Origin: Bacteroidota bacterium
GTDB taxonomy: Bacteria > Bacteroidota > Bacteroidia > Bacteroidales > JAAUTT01
Reading direction: 5' to 3'
Assembly (NCBI GenBank): GCA_030706405.1
Contig: JAUZOO010000015.1
Span: 1-64,000, forward strand
DNA length: 64,000 bases
Of the stretch, positions 23,183 through 32,612 are shown piece after piece. The notes below the pieces were generated by a model. That model ran no database searches and was not told the origin of the DNA. It was given only the letters and a program-made list of their open reading frames with translations. Position 1 is the first letter of the stretch. Each line of letters starts with the position of its first letter. The translations under genes and the position numbers were made by a program.

Positions 23183-24510
23183 TTTTTTCTCGCTCTGATT
23201 ATATTATTAACCGTTGATTTTCCTTGTCTTATGTAGTCGAGCAAAGGTCTCGACGACGGGCAGGTATAACTGCACGAACCACATTCGATACAGTTCGTTA
23301 CCTTCTCTTTTTCAAGCCGTTCCGTTAAGTTGCGCTCGGTGAGCGCCATCAACAGAAAAGGCTCAAGGCCCATGCAACAGATAGAAACACATTTTCCGCA
23401 ACGGATACATGACTCAACTGGTCGGCGTTTCGATTCAGTATCAGGTAATACTAAAATTCCTGAGCTCCCTTTAACGATGGGAACATTGGTGTTTGTCAAT
23501 GCTCTTCCCATCATTGGGCCTCCGCTGAGAATTTTACCAGCTTCTTCGGTAACACCACCTGCAGCTTCCAGAAGGTTAATAACCGGAGTACCGATACGAA
23601 CCTTGAAATTCGAAGGATTTGAAAGTGTTTTTCCGGTGACGGTAACTACCCGTTCAATGAGGGGTTTGTTTTTCTGAACCGCTTCATACACGGCAAAAAT
23701 GCTACCTACATTGAAGACAACAGCTCCCAGATCAATGGGCAGAGCACCCGCTGGTACTTCGCGGCCAAGTGTGGCACGGAGCAATTGTTTTTCACTTCCC
23801 TGTGGATATTTTTCCTTTAAAGGAACTACGCTCACGCCGGGATAATCCTTAGCCAATACCGATAATTTTTCGATAGCATCGGGCTTGTTTTTTTCTATTC
23901 CGATGAAAGTTTTATCCACGTTCAGCGCTTCCATCAACAGGGCGATGCCTACCAATATCTCTTCGCTCTTTTCGAGCATCAGGCGATGGTCACAGGTCAG
24001 GTACGGCTCACATTCAACACCGTTAATGACAAGGCATTCGGCCTTTTTTCCTTCGGGGATGCTTAGTTTTACATGTGCTGGAAAAGCTGCCCCGCCAAGA
24101 CCAACCAAACCGGCGGCCTTAATTTTTTGAATGATTTCTTCGGGCGATGCTTTGATTTCGGTTATCAGTGTTTCGCTGCGGTCGATGGTTTCGAGCCATT
24201 CGTCGCCTTCTACATCGATAATAATAGCCGGTTTTTTAAATCCTGAACTGTCGGTTGCAGGTTCGATTTTTTTTACCGTTCCGGAAACGGACGAGTGAAT
24301 GTTACCCGAGATAAACCCAGCGCTTTGGGCAAGCAGCTGTCCCACTTTAACCTTGTCGCCAACCTGCACCAGCACTTCGGCCGGAGCTCCGGCGTGTTGC
24401 GATACCGGGATGGTAACAGTTGGTGGAACCGGAAGATTATCAATGGGTTTGCCGGCGGTAATTTTGTTGTCGGTGAGATGTACCCCGCCTTTAGGAAATG
24501 TTTTTAACAC
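23179..24510 (-). CDS. rnfC: Electron transport complex subunit RnfC
   Basis: A 443-aa cytoplasmic subunit with NADH/FMN-binding and iron-sulfur domains. KAAGLVGLGGAAFPAHVKLS (about 131-150) is the nucleotide-binding glycine-rich region. GVECEPYLTCDH follows. Two [4Fe-4S] motifs lie at the C-terminus: CIRCGKCVSICCMGLEP and CIECGSCSYTCPSSRPL. Translation starts with GTG at 24508-24510, preceded by the strong ribosome binding site GGGAGGA. The start and length match RnfC; the protein exchanges electrons with NAD(H). It overlaps rnfD by four bases. Confidence 0.95.
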   Translation of the reverse strand: MLKTFPKGGVHLTDNKITAGKPIDNLPVPPTVTIPVSQHAGAPAEVLVQVGDKVKVGQLLAQSAGFISGNIHSSVSGTVKKIEPATDSSGFKKPAIIIDVEGDEWLETIDRSETLITEIKASPEEIIQKIKAAGLVGLGGAAFPAHVKLSIPEGKKAECLVINGVECEPYLTCDHRLMLEKSEEILVGIALLMEALNVDKTFIGIEKNKPDAIEKLSVLAKDYPGVSVVPLKEKYPQGSEKQLLRATLGREVPAGALPIDLGAVVFNVGSIFAVYEAVQKNKPLIERVVTVTGKTLSNPSNFKVRIGTPVINLLEAAGGVTEEAGKILSGGPMMGRALTNTNVPIVKGSSGILVLPDTESKRRPVESCIRCGKCVSICCMGLEPFLLMALTERNLTERLEKEKVTNCIECGSCSYTCPSSRPLLDYIRQGKSTVNNIIRARKK

Positions 24511-24579
24511 GGTTTTCCTCCCTTATTAATTTAATAGTTAATGCTCATTTTTGTTGATGTTGTTCAACCCTTGATTTGA

Positions 24580-25446
24580 CTACGAAGCCAGGACTTCGTT
24601 TTCCGAAGTTACCGGCGTAGCCTTACGTACCGGGAAATTGATTTCCAGAATGGCACCGGTTGGGCATTCGCCAACACATTTACGGCATAATTTACATTTT
24701 TCGGAGTCGATGTAAGCCAGATTGTTTTCTATAGATATGGCTTCGTGCGGGCAGTTTTTGGCGCATTTTCCGCACCCAATGCAGGCTACAGTACAGCTTT
24801 TACGGGCAACAGTACCTTTTTCGCGGTTTACGCACGATACATATATTTTTCGGTCTTTTGCAGATTTTTTGCGAAGTTCGATAACGTTTCTCGGGCAGGC
24901 TTTAACACATGCACCGCAGGCTGCACAAGCATTGTCGTCAACAACGGGCAGGCTGGTTTCGGGGTTAATGCTGATAGCTCCGAAGTTACAAACCTTTACG
25001 CAGTCGCCTTCGCCCAGGCATCCGTGTGCGCACCCGGTATCTCCCGTATAAAGCGTATTTTTGATTTTACAGGAAGCAGCTCCATCGTATTGGTTGGTAC
25101 GTGGTCGGTTTGAATGATGTCCGTTACAACGGATTACAGCTACCATCGGGTCTTTTTCAGGAATGGTTTTTCCCAGAAGTTCGGCGATTTCAGCCATTAC
25201 GCTATTGCCGCCTACCGGACAATATAATTGGGAGATGTCGTCTCTTGAAACACAGGCTTCAGAAAGGGCCCGGCATCCGGCGAAACCGCATCCACCGCAG
25301 TTTGCCTGAGGTAGTATGGCAACTACTTCATCAATCATCGGGTCTTCGATAACTTTGAATTTTTGCGATACGATATACAATACAATAGCCAATAGCCCCC
25401 CTATTCCGGCCATCGAAATGAACGAATAAGCAATAATTGAGTACAT
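24580..25446 (-). CDS. rnfB: Electron transport complex subunit RnfB
   Basis: A 288-aa ferredoxin-type subunit with an N-terminal membrane anchor (YSFISMAGIGGLLAIVLYIVS). The iron-sulfur part begins with the [4Fe-4S] domain QANCGGCGFAGCRAL (about 48-62) and continues with several CxxCxxC motifs: CAACGACVKACP, CIGCGKCAKNCP and CKLCRKCVGECP. RnfB is the likely entry point for electrons from reduced ferredoxin. It lies between rseC (15 bases upstream) and rnfC (69 bases downstream). Compared with the short proteobacterial RnfB it has the longer, multi-cluster form common in anaerobes. Confidence 0.95.
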   Translation of the reverse strand: MYSIIAYSFISMAGIGGLLAIVLYIVSQKFKVIEDPMIDEVVAILPQANCGGCGFAGCRALSEACVSRDDISQLYCPVGGNSVMAEIAELLGKTIPEKDPMVAVIRCNGHHSNRPRTNQYDGAASCKIKNTLYTGDTGCAHGCLGEGDCVKVCNFGAISINPETSLPVVDDNACAACGACVKACPRNVIELRKKSAKDRKIYVSCVNREKGTVARKSCTVACIGCGKCAKNCPHEAISIENNLAYIDSEKCKLCRKCVGECPTGAILEINFPVRKATPVTSENEVLAS

Positions 25447-25461
25447 GATTTTTGATTAAGG

Positions 25462-25881
25462 TTAGACTTTCTCTACATCAAAATGAAAGGTTTTTTCAAG
25501 TTGAACATGAAATAGTTTCAACGAAAAAAAATATATGGCAACTAAGAGAAGTGAGGCAATTCCTGCCGTAAGTTCTTTACCCGTTAGTTTAACTCCTACA
25601 ATCAACGTAGCGAATAAAATGACAAACGGATAAACATAACCAAGTAAAATCGCTCTGACTCCAAGCGACTGGTTTAATTTAACAACAACCTTATCTCCAA
25701 TATTATATGTTCCTAAATATGGAGATACCTCGATTGTTTTTTCCACCGATTCGGCGGAAGCACAAGCGCTTTTTGCATTACAGGAAGAGCATGCCGGATT
25801 GGAGACAATACTAACCAATAGCTTCTTGGGAGTAATTTCCTGAATGATTCCTTCGTGTTCAATGCAATCGTTTGTGCTCAT
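25462..25881 (-). CDS. rseC: SoxR-reducing/RseC family membrane protein
   Basis: A 139-aa protein with an N-terminal soluble part carrying a four-cysteine set (CIEHEG, then CSSCNAKSAC) and two transmembrane helices (about 75-95 and 100-120: LLGYVYPFVILFATLIVGV, LTAGIASLLLVAIYFFSL). In proteobacteria RseC and Rnf act together to keep the SoxR iron-sulfur cluster reduced; in Bacteroidota this family commonly heads the rnf operon. Its position as the first gene, 15 bases before rnfB, supports a role linked to the complex, such as assembly or electron relay. Confidence 0.88.
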   Translation of the reverse strand: MSTNDCIEHEGIIQEITPKKLLVSIVSNPACSSCNAKSACASAESVEKTIEVSPYLGTYNIGDKVVVKLNQSLGVRAILLGYVYPFVILFATLIVGVKLTGKELTAGIASLLLVAIYFFSLKLFHVQLEKTFHFDVEKV

Positions 25882-26210
25882 ATTTTCTATAAATCGACTG
25901 ATGCAAATTTATAGATCGAATATTAACAAAAAAGAGCGATTTGTTAATATTTTTAATTTAAAAAATGTCTAAATAAATCATATAAGTTATTTTATATCAG
26001 TAATATTTGTGTTTAAAATTTAGTGTTTTTTGAATAACAAAATTGTTATTTTTATAACAAAATGATTAATTTCGTCAGATTTTTCCAGAAGTGATAAAAA
26101 GTTAAAAGAAAGATACCCCAATTAAAGTTGATAAAATTTCGAGTCAGGATAGAAGATTTTTGTGATGATTTTTGTTGAGAAATGGATCTGAAAAATTAAG
26201 ATATATTTTT
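25882..26210 (-). promoter_or_regulatory. AT-rich control region upstream of the rseC-rnf operon
   Basis: These 329 bases hold no gene. They separate the end of recG from rseC and must contain the rnf promoter. On the minus strand TAAATTTG (plus 25904-25911) fits the -7 consensus; a TTTG lies upstream but only 15 bases away, so the promoter call is tentative. A perfect inverted repeat AATAACAA-AA-TTGTTATT lies at 26033-26050, followed by a further ATAACAAAAT half-site, and may be an operator. Confidence 0.5.
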
Positions 26211-28316
26211 CTAACTTATCATTCCCCAATTAACCGGACGGTTTCGCAACGTGGTAAAGTATGATTTTAATACCTGATTTTCAGGTCTCCCCAAAGTGGG
26301 ATCATCCTCAAGGATTTCGGTGGCCAAGTCGCGGGCGTATTGGAGAATTTGTCCGTCCTGAGCAATGTTGGCTATTTTAAGGTCGAAAGCCATACCGCTT
26401 TGCTGGGTGCCTTCGAGGTCGCCAGGGCCGCGGAGTTTCATGTCGAGTTCGGCCAATTCAAAACCGTCGTTGGTACTAACCATGGCTTGGATGCGTTTTC
26501 GGGCTTCAGAGCTTAGTTTATACGAAGTCATTAAAATACAATACGATTGCTCGCCGCCTCGGCCAACTCTTCCGCGTAGCTGATGTAGCTGCGAAAGTCC
26601 AAACCGTTCGGCATTTTCAATTACCATTACCGTGGCATTGGGAACGTCAACCCCAACTTCGATAACCGTTGTGGCAATCATAATTTGGGCTTTGCCCGAA
26701 GCAAAATGGCGCATCGAAAAATCCTTTTCTTCGTTTTTCATCTTCCCATGAACCACGCTTATATTATATTGTGGTGGAGGAAATACGCGCGAAAAGCCTT
26801 CGTAACCATCTTCGAGATATTTAAGGTCGAGGTTTTCCGATTCCTTAATTAAAGGATATACGATATAAGCCTGTCTCCCGGCTTCAATTTGCTTCTTAAG
26901 GAACCCGAACATAGGTAAGCGCCGGGAATCGAAATAATGCATGGTCTGAATAGGCTTTCGCCCGGGCGGTAACTGGTCGATGACCGATACGTCGAGGTCG
27001 CCGTAAACGGTCATGGCGAGGGTGCGCGGTATGGGGGTGGCCGTCATCACCAGGATGTGTGGTGGTTTGGTGTTTTTTTGCCAGAGTTTGGCCCGCTGCG
27101 CAACGCCAAAACGGTGTTGTTCGTCGATTATAACCAGTCCGAGGTTGTTAAATTGCACTATATCTTCGAGTAGCGCATGAGTTCCTACCAAAAGGTGCAA
27201 CGAACCATCAGCAAGGCCTGTGTGGATTTTTTTGCGTGCTGCTTTGGTTGTAGAACCGGTAAGGAGCTGAATTTGAATGTCTATCCCGTTAAGGTATTTG
27301 GATATGCTTTTAAAGTGCTGGTTCGCAAGAATTTCGGTAGGAACCATCAGGCAACTTTGATAGCCGTTTGCAGCGGCAATGAGCATGGTCATTAGGGCTA
27401 CGAGCGTTTTTCCGCTTCCCACATCTCCCTGTAACAAGCGGTTCATTTGTTTGCCGGAACCAAGATCGCGGCGGATTTCTTTCATCACGCGCTTTTGTGC
27501 ATCGGTGAGCGGAAACGGAAGGTTTTGGCTGTAAAACGTATTGAGGTATTCGCCCGCAGTTTTAAAAATCAGCCCGTCAATATGCGATAGTCGCACGTGT
27601 TTTTGGAAGAGCAGGTCGAGCTGGATGAAGAAAAGCTCTTCGAATTTCAGTCTGAACTGTGCCCGTTTGAGCAAATCGTGGCTTTGCGGAAAATGGATAT
27701 TAAGCAAAGCATCGTGTAATGGCAATAGTTTGGCTCGATGTATCAGCGATGCCGGTAATGTCTCCGGTATTCTTTCCTTGACATTTCTCCAAAGTGTAGC
27801 CATGATTTTTTCGATCGCTTTGGAATGCAGGAAATTACTTTTGAGCTTTTCGGTGGTGTTGTAAAATGGTTGTAACGAATAGGATATGTTGCTATCAACC
27901 TTTGAGACATCTTCAAGCTCCGGATGCACAAAATTGATTTGTCCGTTAAACTGAGAAGGCTTGCCTAAAAGGAGGTATTCCTGATTGATTTTCAGGTTTG
28001 TAAGCAGGTATTTTAGTCCTTTAAAGAATACCAGGTCAACCGTGCCGGTACCATCAGTAAACTTGGCCACAAGGCGTTCTTTGGGCTTGGCTCCTTCGCG
28101 TTGAAAACCAGTAATTTTGCCCCTAAGTTGAATATAGGCGGCCGAAGCATCAATTTCGCGGATGGAGTAAACTTTCGAGCGGTCGAGATATTTATAGGGG
28201 TAATAACGTAACAAATCGCCATAAGAGAAGATTTGCAACTCCTTGTTTAGTTGTTCGGCCTTTTTAGGGCCAACCCCGGTTAAAAATTTTATGTCTTGTT
28301 GTGGAAATTGACTCAT
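26211..28316 (-). CDS. recG: ATP-dependent DNA helicase RecG
   Basis: A 701-aa helicase that reverses stalled replication forks and processes branched DNA. It has the N-terminal wedge/OB domain (about 60-160: AAYIQLRGKITGF), then helicase motifs: GDVGSGKT (Walker A), DEQHRFGV (motif II), MTATPIPRTLAMT (motif III) and QLRGRVGRGG (motif VI), and the C-terminal TRG-type tail. The start is ATG at 28314-28316 (MSQFPQQDIKFLTGVG); a TTG six codons upstream is less likely. The N-terminal helix-hairpin-helix (GVGPKKAEQLN) fits Bacteroidota RecG. It diverges from the methyltransferase-like gene. Confidence 0.96.
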   Translation of the reverse strand: MSQFPQQDIKFLTGVGPKKAEQLNKELQIFSYGDLLRYYPYKYLDRSKVYSIREIDASAAYIQLRGKITGFQREGAKPKERLVAKFTDGTGTVDLVFFKGLKYLLTNLKINQEYLLLGKPSQFNGQINFVHPELEDVSKVDSNISYSLQPFYNTTEKLKSNFLHSKAIEKIMATLWRNVKERIPETLPASLIHRAKLLPLHDALLNIHFPQSHDLLKRAQFRLKFEELFFIQLDLLFQKHVRLSHIDGLIFKTAGEYLNTFYSQNLPFPLTDAQKRVMKEIRRDLGSGKQMNRLLQGDVGSGKTLVALMTMLIAAANGYQSCLMVPTEILANQHFKSISKYLNGIDIQIQLLTGSTTKAARKKIHTGLADGSLHLLVGTHALLEDIVQFNNLGLVIIDEQHRFGVAQRAKLWQKNTKPPHILVMTATPIPRTLAMTVYGDLDVSVIDQLPPGRKPIQTMHYFDSRRLPMFGFLKKQIEAGRQAYIVYPLIKESENLDLKYLEDGYEGFSRVFPPPQYNISVVHGKMKNEEKDFSMRHFASGKAQIMIATTVIEVGVDVPNATVMVIENAERFGLSQLHQLRGRVGRGGEQSYCILMTSYKLSSEARKRIQAMVSTNDGFELAELDMKLRGPGDLEGTQQSGMAFDLKIANIAQDGQILQYARDLATEILEDDPTLGRPENQVLKSYFTTLRNRPVNWGMIS

Positions 28317-28415
28317 AGCATTTACCCTGGCCAAATTTATATAAAGAATGGTTACAGAAAGCAGGATTTTAGCATTTCGTTTTTTTAACGAACTTTGACG
28401 CTTTATTATATAGGT

Positions 28416-29036
28416 ATGAGTTTATTCAAGATTAAAACATTGGTCAATTGGTTGGTTTATAGATTAATTCGTCCTCATCGTGGTGGGCATGGTATTCATT
28501 CGCCGTTTTTGTATCAGTTTGTAAATCAGGTTTTATATAATAAGTTGGTTAACAAGTCAGCCCGAAAAGAAACAAAGAATCTTTCCGAAAGGTATAAAAC
28601 CAAGTATGGTAGGTTATTTTATAAGATGTCCCGGTATTTTCGGCCCAAAACGATTGTTGTTGTCGGTACAAATTCTGCGGCAGCATATTTTAAAGCAGGA
28701 ATTTCTAATACAAATATCATTGAAATAGAGGCTGATAATTTATACGGAAACCGTTTGCAATCCGCTTTGGATGAAGTGAAAACATTCGATTTCCTTTATG
28801 TTGATTGTAATGTTATGAATGATGACGTGATGTCTGTTTTCTTTCAATCTTCATTATATAGTGGTAACAGTTCTGTAATTATCTTTGATAATATTTGTGC
28901 AAACGAAGGCGTATGGAAAGCATGGCAGGAAATTTGTAGTAGTGAGCAGGTAAGTGTTTCGTTAGATTTGTTTACGATTGGTATCGTATTTTTTAACGAA
29001 AAACTAAAAAAACAACATTTCAGGCTTTATTATTAA
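28416..29036 (+). CDS. SAM-dependent methyltransferase-like protein
   Basis: A 206-aa protein beginning MSLFKIKTLVNW. The N-terminal RPHRGGHGIHSPFLYQFVNQV is a signature of a Bacteroidota family annotated as class I methyltransferases. A Rossmann-type core follows (TIVVVGTNSAAAYF, NIIEIEAD, FDFLYVDCN, SVIIFDNI). The glycine-rich SAM loop is weak, since VVVGTNSAA lacks the usual GxGxG, so activity is uncertain. It diverges from recG and lies upstream of the ABC ATPase without an obvious operon link. Confidence 0.65.
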   Translation: MSLFKIKTLVNWLVYRLIRPHRGGHGIHSPFLYQFVNQVLYNKLVNKSARKETKNLSERYKTKYGRLFYKMSRYFRPKTIVVVGTNSAAAYFKAGISNTNIIEIEADNLYGNRLQSALDEVKTFDFLYVDCNVMNDDVMSVFFQSSLYSGNSSVIIFDNICANEGVWKAWQEICSSEQVSVSLDLFTIGIVFFNEKLKKQHFRLYY

Positions 29037-29122
29037 TGATTTGGAATATTGAGGTTTCATAATTATTTTATAATATTACAACTGTAACAATTTTAAGTTT
29101 AGCTCCAACTAACAACTGCACT

Positions 29123-29839
29123 ATGGAAGAAATTATCAAAATTAAAGATATAGTTAAAAATTATAAGATTGGAACTGTGGTTGTTAACGCACTGCGGTCT
29201 GTTTCACTTACCATTCACCGCAACGAATATGTGGCCATTATGGGGCCATCCGGATCTGGCAAGTCTACCATGATGAATATTATCGGGTGTCTCGATACGC
29301 CTACCTCCGGACAGTATTTTCTGAATAATCACGATGCAAGCAAGATGGCTGACGATAATCTGGCAGAAGTTCGAAATAAAGAGATTGGCTTTGTATTTCA
29401 GACATTCAACCTCTTGCCCCGTTATACGGCTATCGAAAATGTAATGCTTCCGCTTATCTATGCTGGGGTGCCTAAGCACGAACGCGTGGAGCGGGCTACC
29501 AAAGCGCTTGAAAGTGTGGATTTGTTAGACCGTATGACGCATAAACCCAATGAATTATCGGGTGGACAACGTCAGCGAGTGGCCGTGGCCCGCGCTTTGG
29601 TGAGTAATCCCAGTATCATACTGGCCGACGAACCTACCGGTAACCTCGACACCAAGACATCTATCGACATTATGAACCTGTTTGCTGAAATTCATAGTAA
29701 GGGCAACACCATCGTGCTTGTTACCCATGAAGAAGACATTGCACGTCATGCTCACCGGATTATAAGACTTCGCGACGGGCACATTGAGTCCGACCATATG
29801 AACGAAAATATTGTTGTACCATCGGTGCAACTATCATAG
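29123..29839 (+). CDS. ABC transporter ATP-binding protein, MacB/LolD type
   Basis: A 238-aa ATPase. Walker [10 protein letters not shown] is at residues 41-49, the Q-loop in [11 protein letters not shown], the signature [16 protein letters not shown] near 143-158, Walker [14 protein letters not shown] and the switch histidine in LVTHEE. The MacB/LolD/FtsE-like group works with permeases of the FtsX type in export of lipoproteins or small molecules, or in cell division. No permease gene is next to it: a terminator follows and an unrelated gene precedes it. The ATPase therefore acts with a permease encoded elsewhere. Substrate is unknown. Confidence 0.9.
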   Translation: MEEIIKIKDIVKNYKIGTVVVNALRSVSLTIHRNEYVAIMGPSGSGKSTMMNIIGCLDTPTSGQYFLNNHDASKMADDNLAEVRNKEIGFVFQTFNLLPRYTAIENVMLPLIYAGVPKHERVERATKALESVDLLDRMTHKPNELSGGQRQRVAVARALVSNPSIILADEPTGNLDTKTSIDIMNLFAEIHSKGNTIVLVTHEEDIARHAHRIIRLRDGHIESDHMNENIVVPSVQLS

Positions 29840-29864
29840 ATAAAAACATTAGATTTAATTTAAG

Positions 29865-29888
29865 TCCCGCTTTTGCGGGATTTTTTTT
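29865..29888 (+). terminator. Terminator of the ABC ATPase gene
   Basis: TCCCGC (29865-29870), loop TTTT, GCGGGA (29875-29880), then eight T residues. It closes the gene as a single unit and rules out a downstream co-transcribed permease. Confidence 0.9.
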
Positions 29889-30098
29889 GTTTAAAAAAGT
29901 CTATCAGGCTTTACAAAATAGCACAAGCAATAATATTGCAGTTTTCTGTTTAAAAAGTGTGATTTTGTCGTGATATTTACTATTTTGAAAACCTAAACAA
30001 AGGGAGGATTTGAGTCGGGAAGATTTTGGGTTTTAGTATTAAATATAAAGAGTGTTTGTAATTAATAACTACCTAAATATTAATGCTGTAAAATTTTT

Positions 30099-30653
30099 AT
30101 GACAATGAAAATTTATACTAAAACAGGCGACAATGGAAGCACTTCGTTAATCGGAGGAAAACGGGTCCCTAAATATCACCACCGGATTGAGGCTTATGGC
30201 ACCATCGACGAATTGATGGCCTGCGTTGCCGTAATACGCGATCAGGATATTGATCCGGAAATTAAAGATACCCTCTTAAAGGTATTGGACAGGTTAATGA
30301 CCTGCGCATCAATTTTAGCTGCCGATTGTGAAGATTGTAACGTTAAAATTCCGGAGATGAAAGACAGTGATATCGAATTTCTGGAAACGGAAATGGATCA
30401 CATGGATGCCGACCTTCCGTCGTTGCAGACTTTTATTCTTCCCGGAGGACATAAGATTGTTTCATTTTGCCATATCGCTCGTACGGTTTGCCGAAGGGCT
30501 GAGCGATTGGTGGTGCGCGTCTCAGAAGAACTTTATGTTCCTGAAAATGTGGAGAAATACATCAACCGATTAAGCGATTACCTGTTTGTTCTTTCGCGTA
30601 AATTGGGAAAAGATTTAAGCATTAAAGAAATTCCATGGGTTCCGAAGTTGTAG
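30099..30653 (+). CDS. PduO-type cob(I)alamin adenosyltransferase
   Basis: A 184-aa enzyme that moves the adenosyl group from ATP to cob(I)alamin, making adenosylcobalamin. The family motifs are visible: TKTGDNGSTSLIGGKRVPK near the N-terminus (ATP-binding), EAYGTIDELMA, RTVCRRAERLVVRV in the middle of the C-terminal half, and NRLSDYLFVLSR near the end. A second ATG two codons downstream could also serve as the start. No cobalamin riboswitch motif is visible in the 210 bases upstream. The DUF2795 gene follows by 72 bases on the same strand. Confidence 0.92.
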   Translation: MTMKIYTKTGDNGSTSLIGGKRVPKYHHRIEAYGTIDELMACVAVIRDQDIDPEIKDTLLKVLDRLMTCASILAADCEDCNVKIPEMKDSDIEFLETEMDHMDADLPSLQTFILPGGHKIVSFCHIARTVCRRAERLVVRVSEELYVPENVEKYINRLSDYLFVLSRKLGKDLSIKEIPWVPKL

Positions 30654-30725
30654 ATTCAAAAAAAATATATAATTTCAGGCAACCTTGCTAAAATATATGT
30701 TGTTTATTATTAAATCGTTAGCCCT

Positions 30726-30947
30726 ATGTATTGGACATTAGAACTTGCATCGAAGTTAGAAGATGCACCATGGCCAGCTTCTAAAGAAGAGTTGATTGAC
30801 TTTGCAATCAGGTCGGGAGCTCCTATGGAAGTAATTGAAAACCTCCAGGAAATCGAAGATGAAGGAGAAATCTACGAGAGTATAGAGGACATTTGGCCGG
30901 ATTATCCAAGTAAGGATGATTTCTTTTTTAATGAAGATGAATATTAA
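30726..30947 (+). CDS. DUF2795 family protein
   Basis: A 73-aa acidic protein. The N-terminal ASKLEDAPWPASKEELIDFA and GAPMEVIENLQEI match the small DUF2795 family, which has no assigned activity. The C-terminal part is rich in Asp, Glu and aromatic residues (IWPDYPSKDDFFFNEDEY). The gene has its own terminator. The neighbouring cobalamin gene is on the same strand, 72 bases upstream, but no functional link is known. Confidence 0.85.
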   Translation: MYWTLELASKLEDAPWPASKEELIDFAIRSGAPMEVIENLQEIEDEGEIYESIEDIWPDYPSKDDFFFNEDEY

Positions 30948-30955
30948 ATAAAAAA

Positions 30956-30982
30956 GCCGGAATTAAAATTCCGGCTTTTTTA
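30956..30982. terminator. Bidirectional terminator after DUF2795
   Basis: GCCGGAATT (30956-30964), a two-base loop, AATTCCGGC (30967-30975), flanked by A-runs upstream and T-runs downstream. It can end both the DUF2795 transcript and the convergent OstA-like transcript. Confidence 0.9.
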
Positions 30983-32518
30983 TTATTTCCAAATGAACAC
31001 ATCGCGCCACGATCGCGGACGTAGATGGTCGAGCCATATAAAATCTTTTAACTGTAAATCAAAACCGGAAAGCTCGAATGGCGGATGGAAAGCCCCGTTG
31101 ACTTGCGAGAGATAGGTTAGCCGATCAAGCTTACGTTGTTTAAAAAACAGGATAATATCCGAGCTCTCGGCCTTTTGTACTCCCACCAGGCTGCCTTGGT
31201 CTTTGGCAAAATAAATGGTTTGTCCGTTCCCTTTTACCAACATTTTGTAAAGTTCATTATCCTTATTAAAATAGCCAGTCATATCCCTTCCTTTAATCTG
31301 ATTGAAACGAATTGAATCTTCCTGCGAAATGATAAATCCGGCATTGGTCATTTCCATTCGTTCCATCTTTTGGTTTTTGGTGAAGATGGTTACATGCTCG
31401 GCTTTTAGCTGAGTGCCATTATTCCATAATACAGGGTCGTTGATAAACTGTAGTGTCGAATCCTTAAACGAATAATACAACGAGTCACATTTCCCCTGTA
31501 AATCGGTGCGAAAAAATTTTACACGATGGTAAGCTTTCACATATTTGAAGGTATCAACACGCGCTAATGTTTCGTTTTTTTCGGTGAATATGCCGGAATA
31601 GATGGTGTCGGCATGAAGGTACAGCGAGTCTTTTTTATCCACCTGTATCATCAGGGCTTTTTTGGTTATCAGGGCTTTTTGCCGGATGCGGTCGTAACTG
31701 GCAAAGTTTCCTCGCAGGATAATATTTTGAGTGGTATCGCGCATTTGGGCGTTACCAAAGACTTTGCCAAGTGAAGAGCGTTTTTCGTAATACAGCGTAT
31801 CTCCTTTGATGATTTTACCAGAACCTTTAAGCCAAGCTTTTCGCTGGAACGAAGATATGTCGGTAGCGGTATTGTACCATCCGCGTTCGCAATAAATTGA
31901 ATCTTTGTCGTTGCTGACAATAGTAGTGGGGCCGAGGAAATCGACCACTTTCGATTCGGTGTTGTAATTCATGGTGTCAGTATGGATTACGTATTGAGGG
32001 TTGGTAACTACTACCTTGTGTTTAAAGTAAAATTGTTTGAGGTCTTTGTTGTATGATCCCTGTTGACTTACAAGTTTGTTTTTATCGCTCGTGATAATTC
32101 CCTGGGTGTTGTAATCGGCAATGCCGGTGATCATGTTATAGATAATCATATCGGTGACAAGCGTTGTGTTGTCATCGACCAAAGTAACTCCGCCCGAGAT
32201 TATAGCCTGTCGGCTATCGGCACTATAATGAAGCATCTTTCCCGAAAGGGACGTGTGACCCTTGTGAGGAACAATGCGGACCCTTCCGAAAGCATCAATG
32301 TCTTCATTTTTTTCGTAGAAATAAGCACTGTCGCAATACATATTGGCCGATTTTTCGCGAAACACCACGTTCCCGATAAGTCGTTGTACATTGGGGCCAA
32401 TTCGTTTATCGTATTCCATGGAATTGGCCGAATATCCGATACGTTGGGCAAAAACCGGGGAAATGGACAACAGTAGGACTGCGGATAGGACTATCTTGTA
32501 CAATGGTTTTGTGTGCAT
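30983..32518 (-). CDS. OstA/LptA-like outer-membrane biogenesis protein
   Basis: A 511-aa exported protein. The signal peptide is KIVLSAVLLLSISPVFAQ. I chose the ATG at 32516-32518 (MHTKPLYK), since the 20 residues further upstream do not resemble a leader. Repeated beta-strand units are those of OstA-like domains: VQRLIGNVVFREKSANMYCD, QAIISGGVTLVDDNTTLVTD. This fold forms the periplasmic lipopolysaccharide bridge in LptA, LptC and LptD. The protein lacks the long barrel of LptD. It ends the cluster of three SurA-like genes, which is compatible with a role in LPS transport. Confidence 0.8.
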   Translation of the reverse strand: MHTKPLYKIVLSAVLLLSISPVFAQRIGYSANSMEYDKRIGPNVQRLIGNVVFREKSANMYCDSAYFYEKNEDIDAFGRVRIVPHKGHTSLSGKMLHYSADSRQAIISGGVTLVDDNTTLVTDMIIYNMITGIADYNTQGIITSDKNKLVSQQGSYNKDLKQFYFKHKVVVTNPQYVIHTDTMNYNTESKVVDFLGPTTIVSNDKDSIYCERGWYNTATDISSFQRKAWLKGSGKIIKGDTLYYEKRSSLGKVFGNAQMRDTTQNIILRGNFASYDRIRQKALITKKALMIQVDKKDSLYLHADTIYSGIFTEKNETLARVDTFKYVKAYHRVKFFRTDLQGKCDSLYYSFKDSTLQFINDPVLWNNGTQLKAEHVTIFTKNQKMERMEMTNAGFIISQEDSIRFNQIKGRDMTGYFNKDNELYKMLVKGNGQTIYFAKDQGSLVGVQKAESSDIILFFKQRKLDRLTYLSQVNGAFHPPFELSGFDLQLKDFIWLDHLRPRSWRDVFIWK

Positions 32519-32612
32519 ATCTTGAAACTTCACAGTTTTATGGTTCAAAAAAGATAAAAGTGCGAACCTGTATTGCAAGATTCACACTTTCAGTATTTTA
32601 TTAGGGTGAATA

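Noticed and set aside
20399-25446. Na+-translocating NADH:quinone reductase (Nqr) instead of Rnf
   Set aside because: The order B-C-D-G-E-A and the ferredoxin-type RnfB and RnfC with several CxxCxxC motifs identify Rnf; no NqrF-type FAD subunit is present.
29889-30098. Cobalamin riboswitch before the adenosyltransferase gene
   Set aside because: No B12-box-like motif or matching stem pattern is visible in the 210-base leader.
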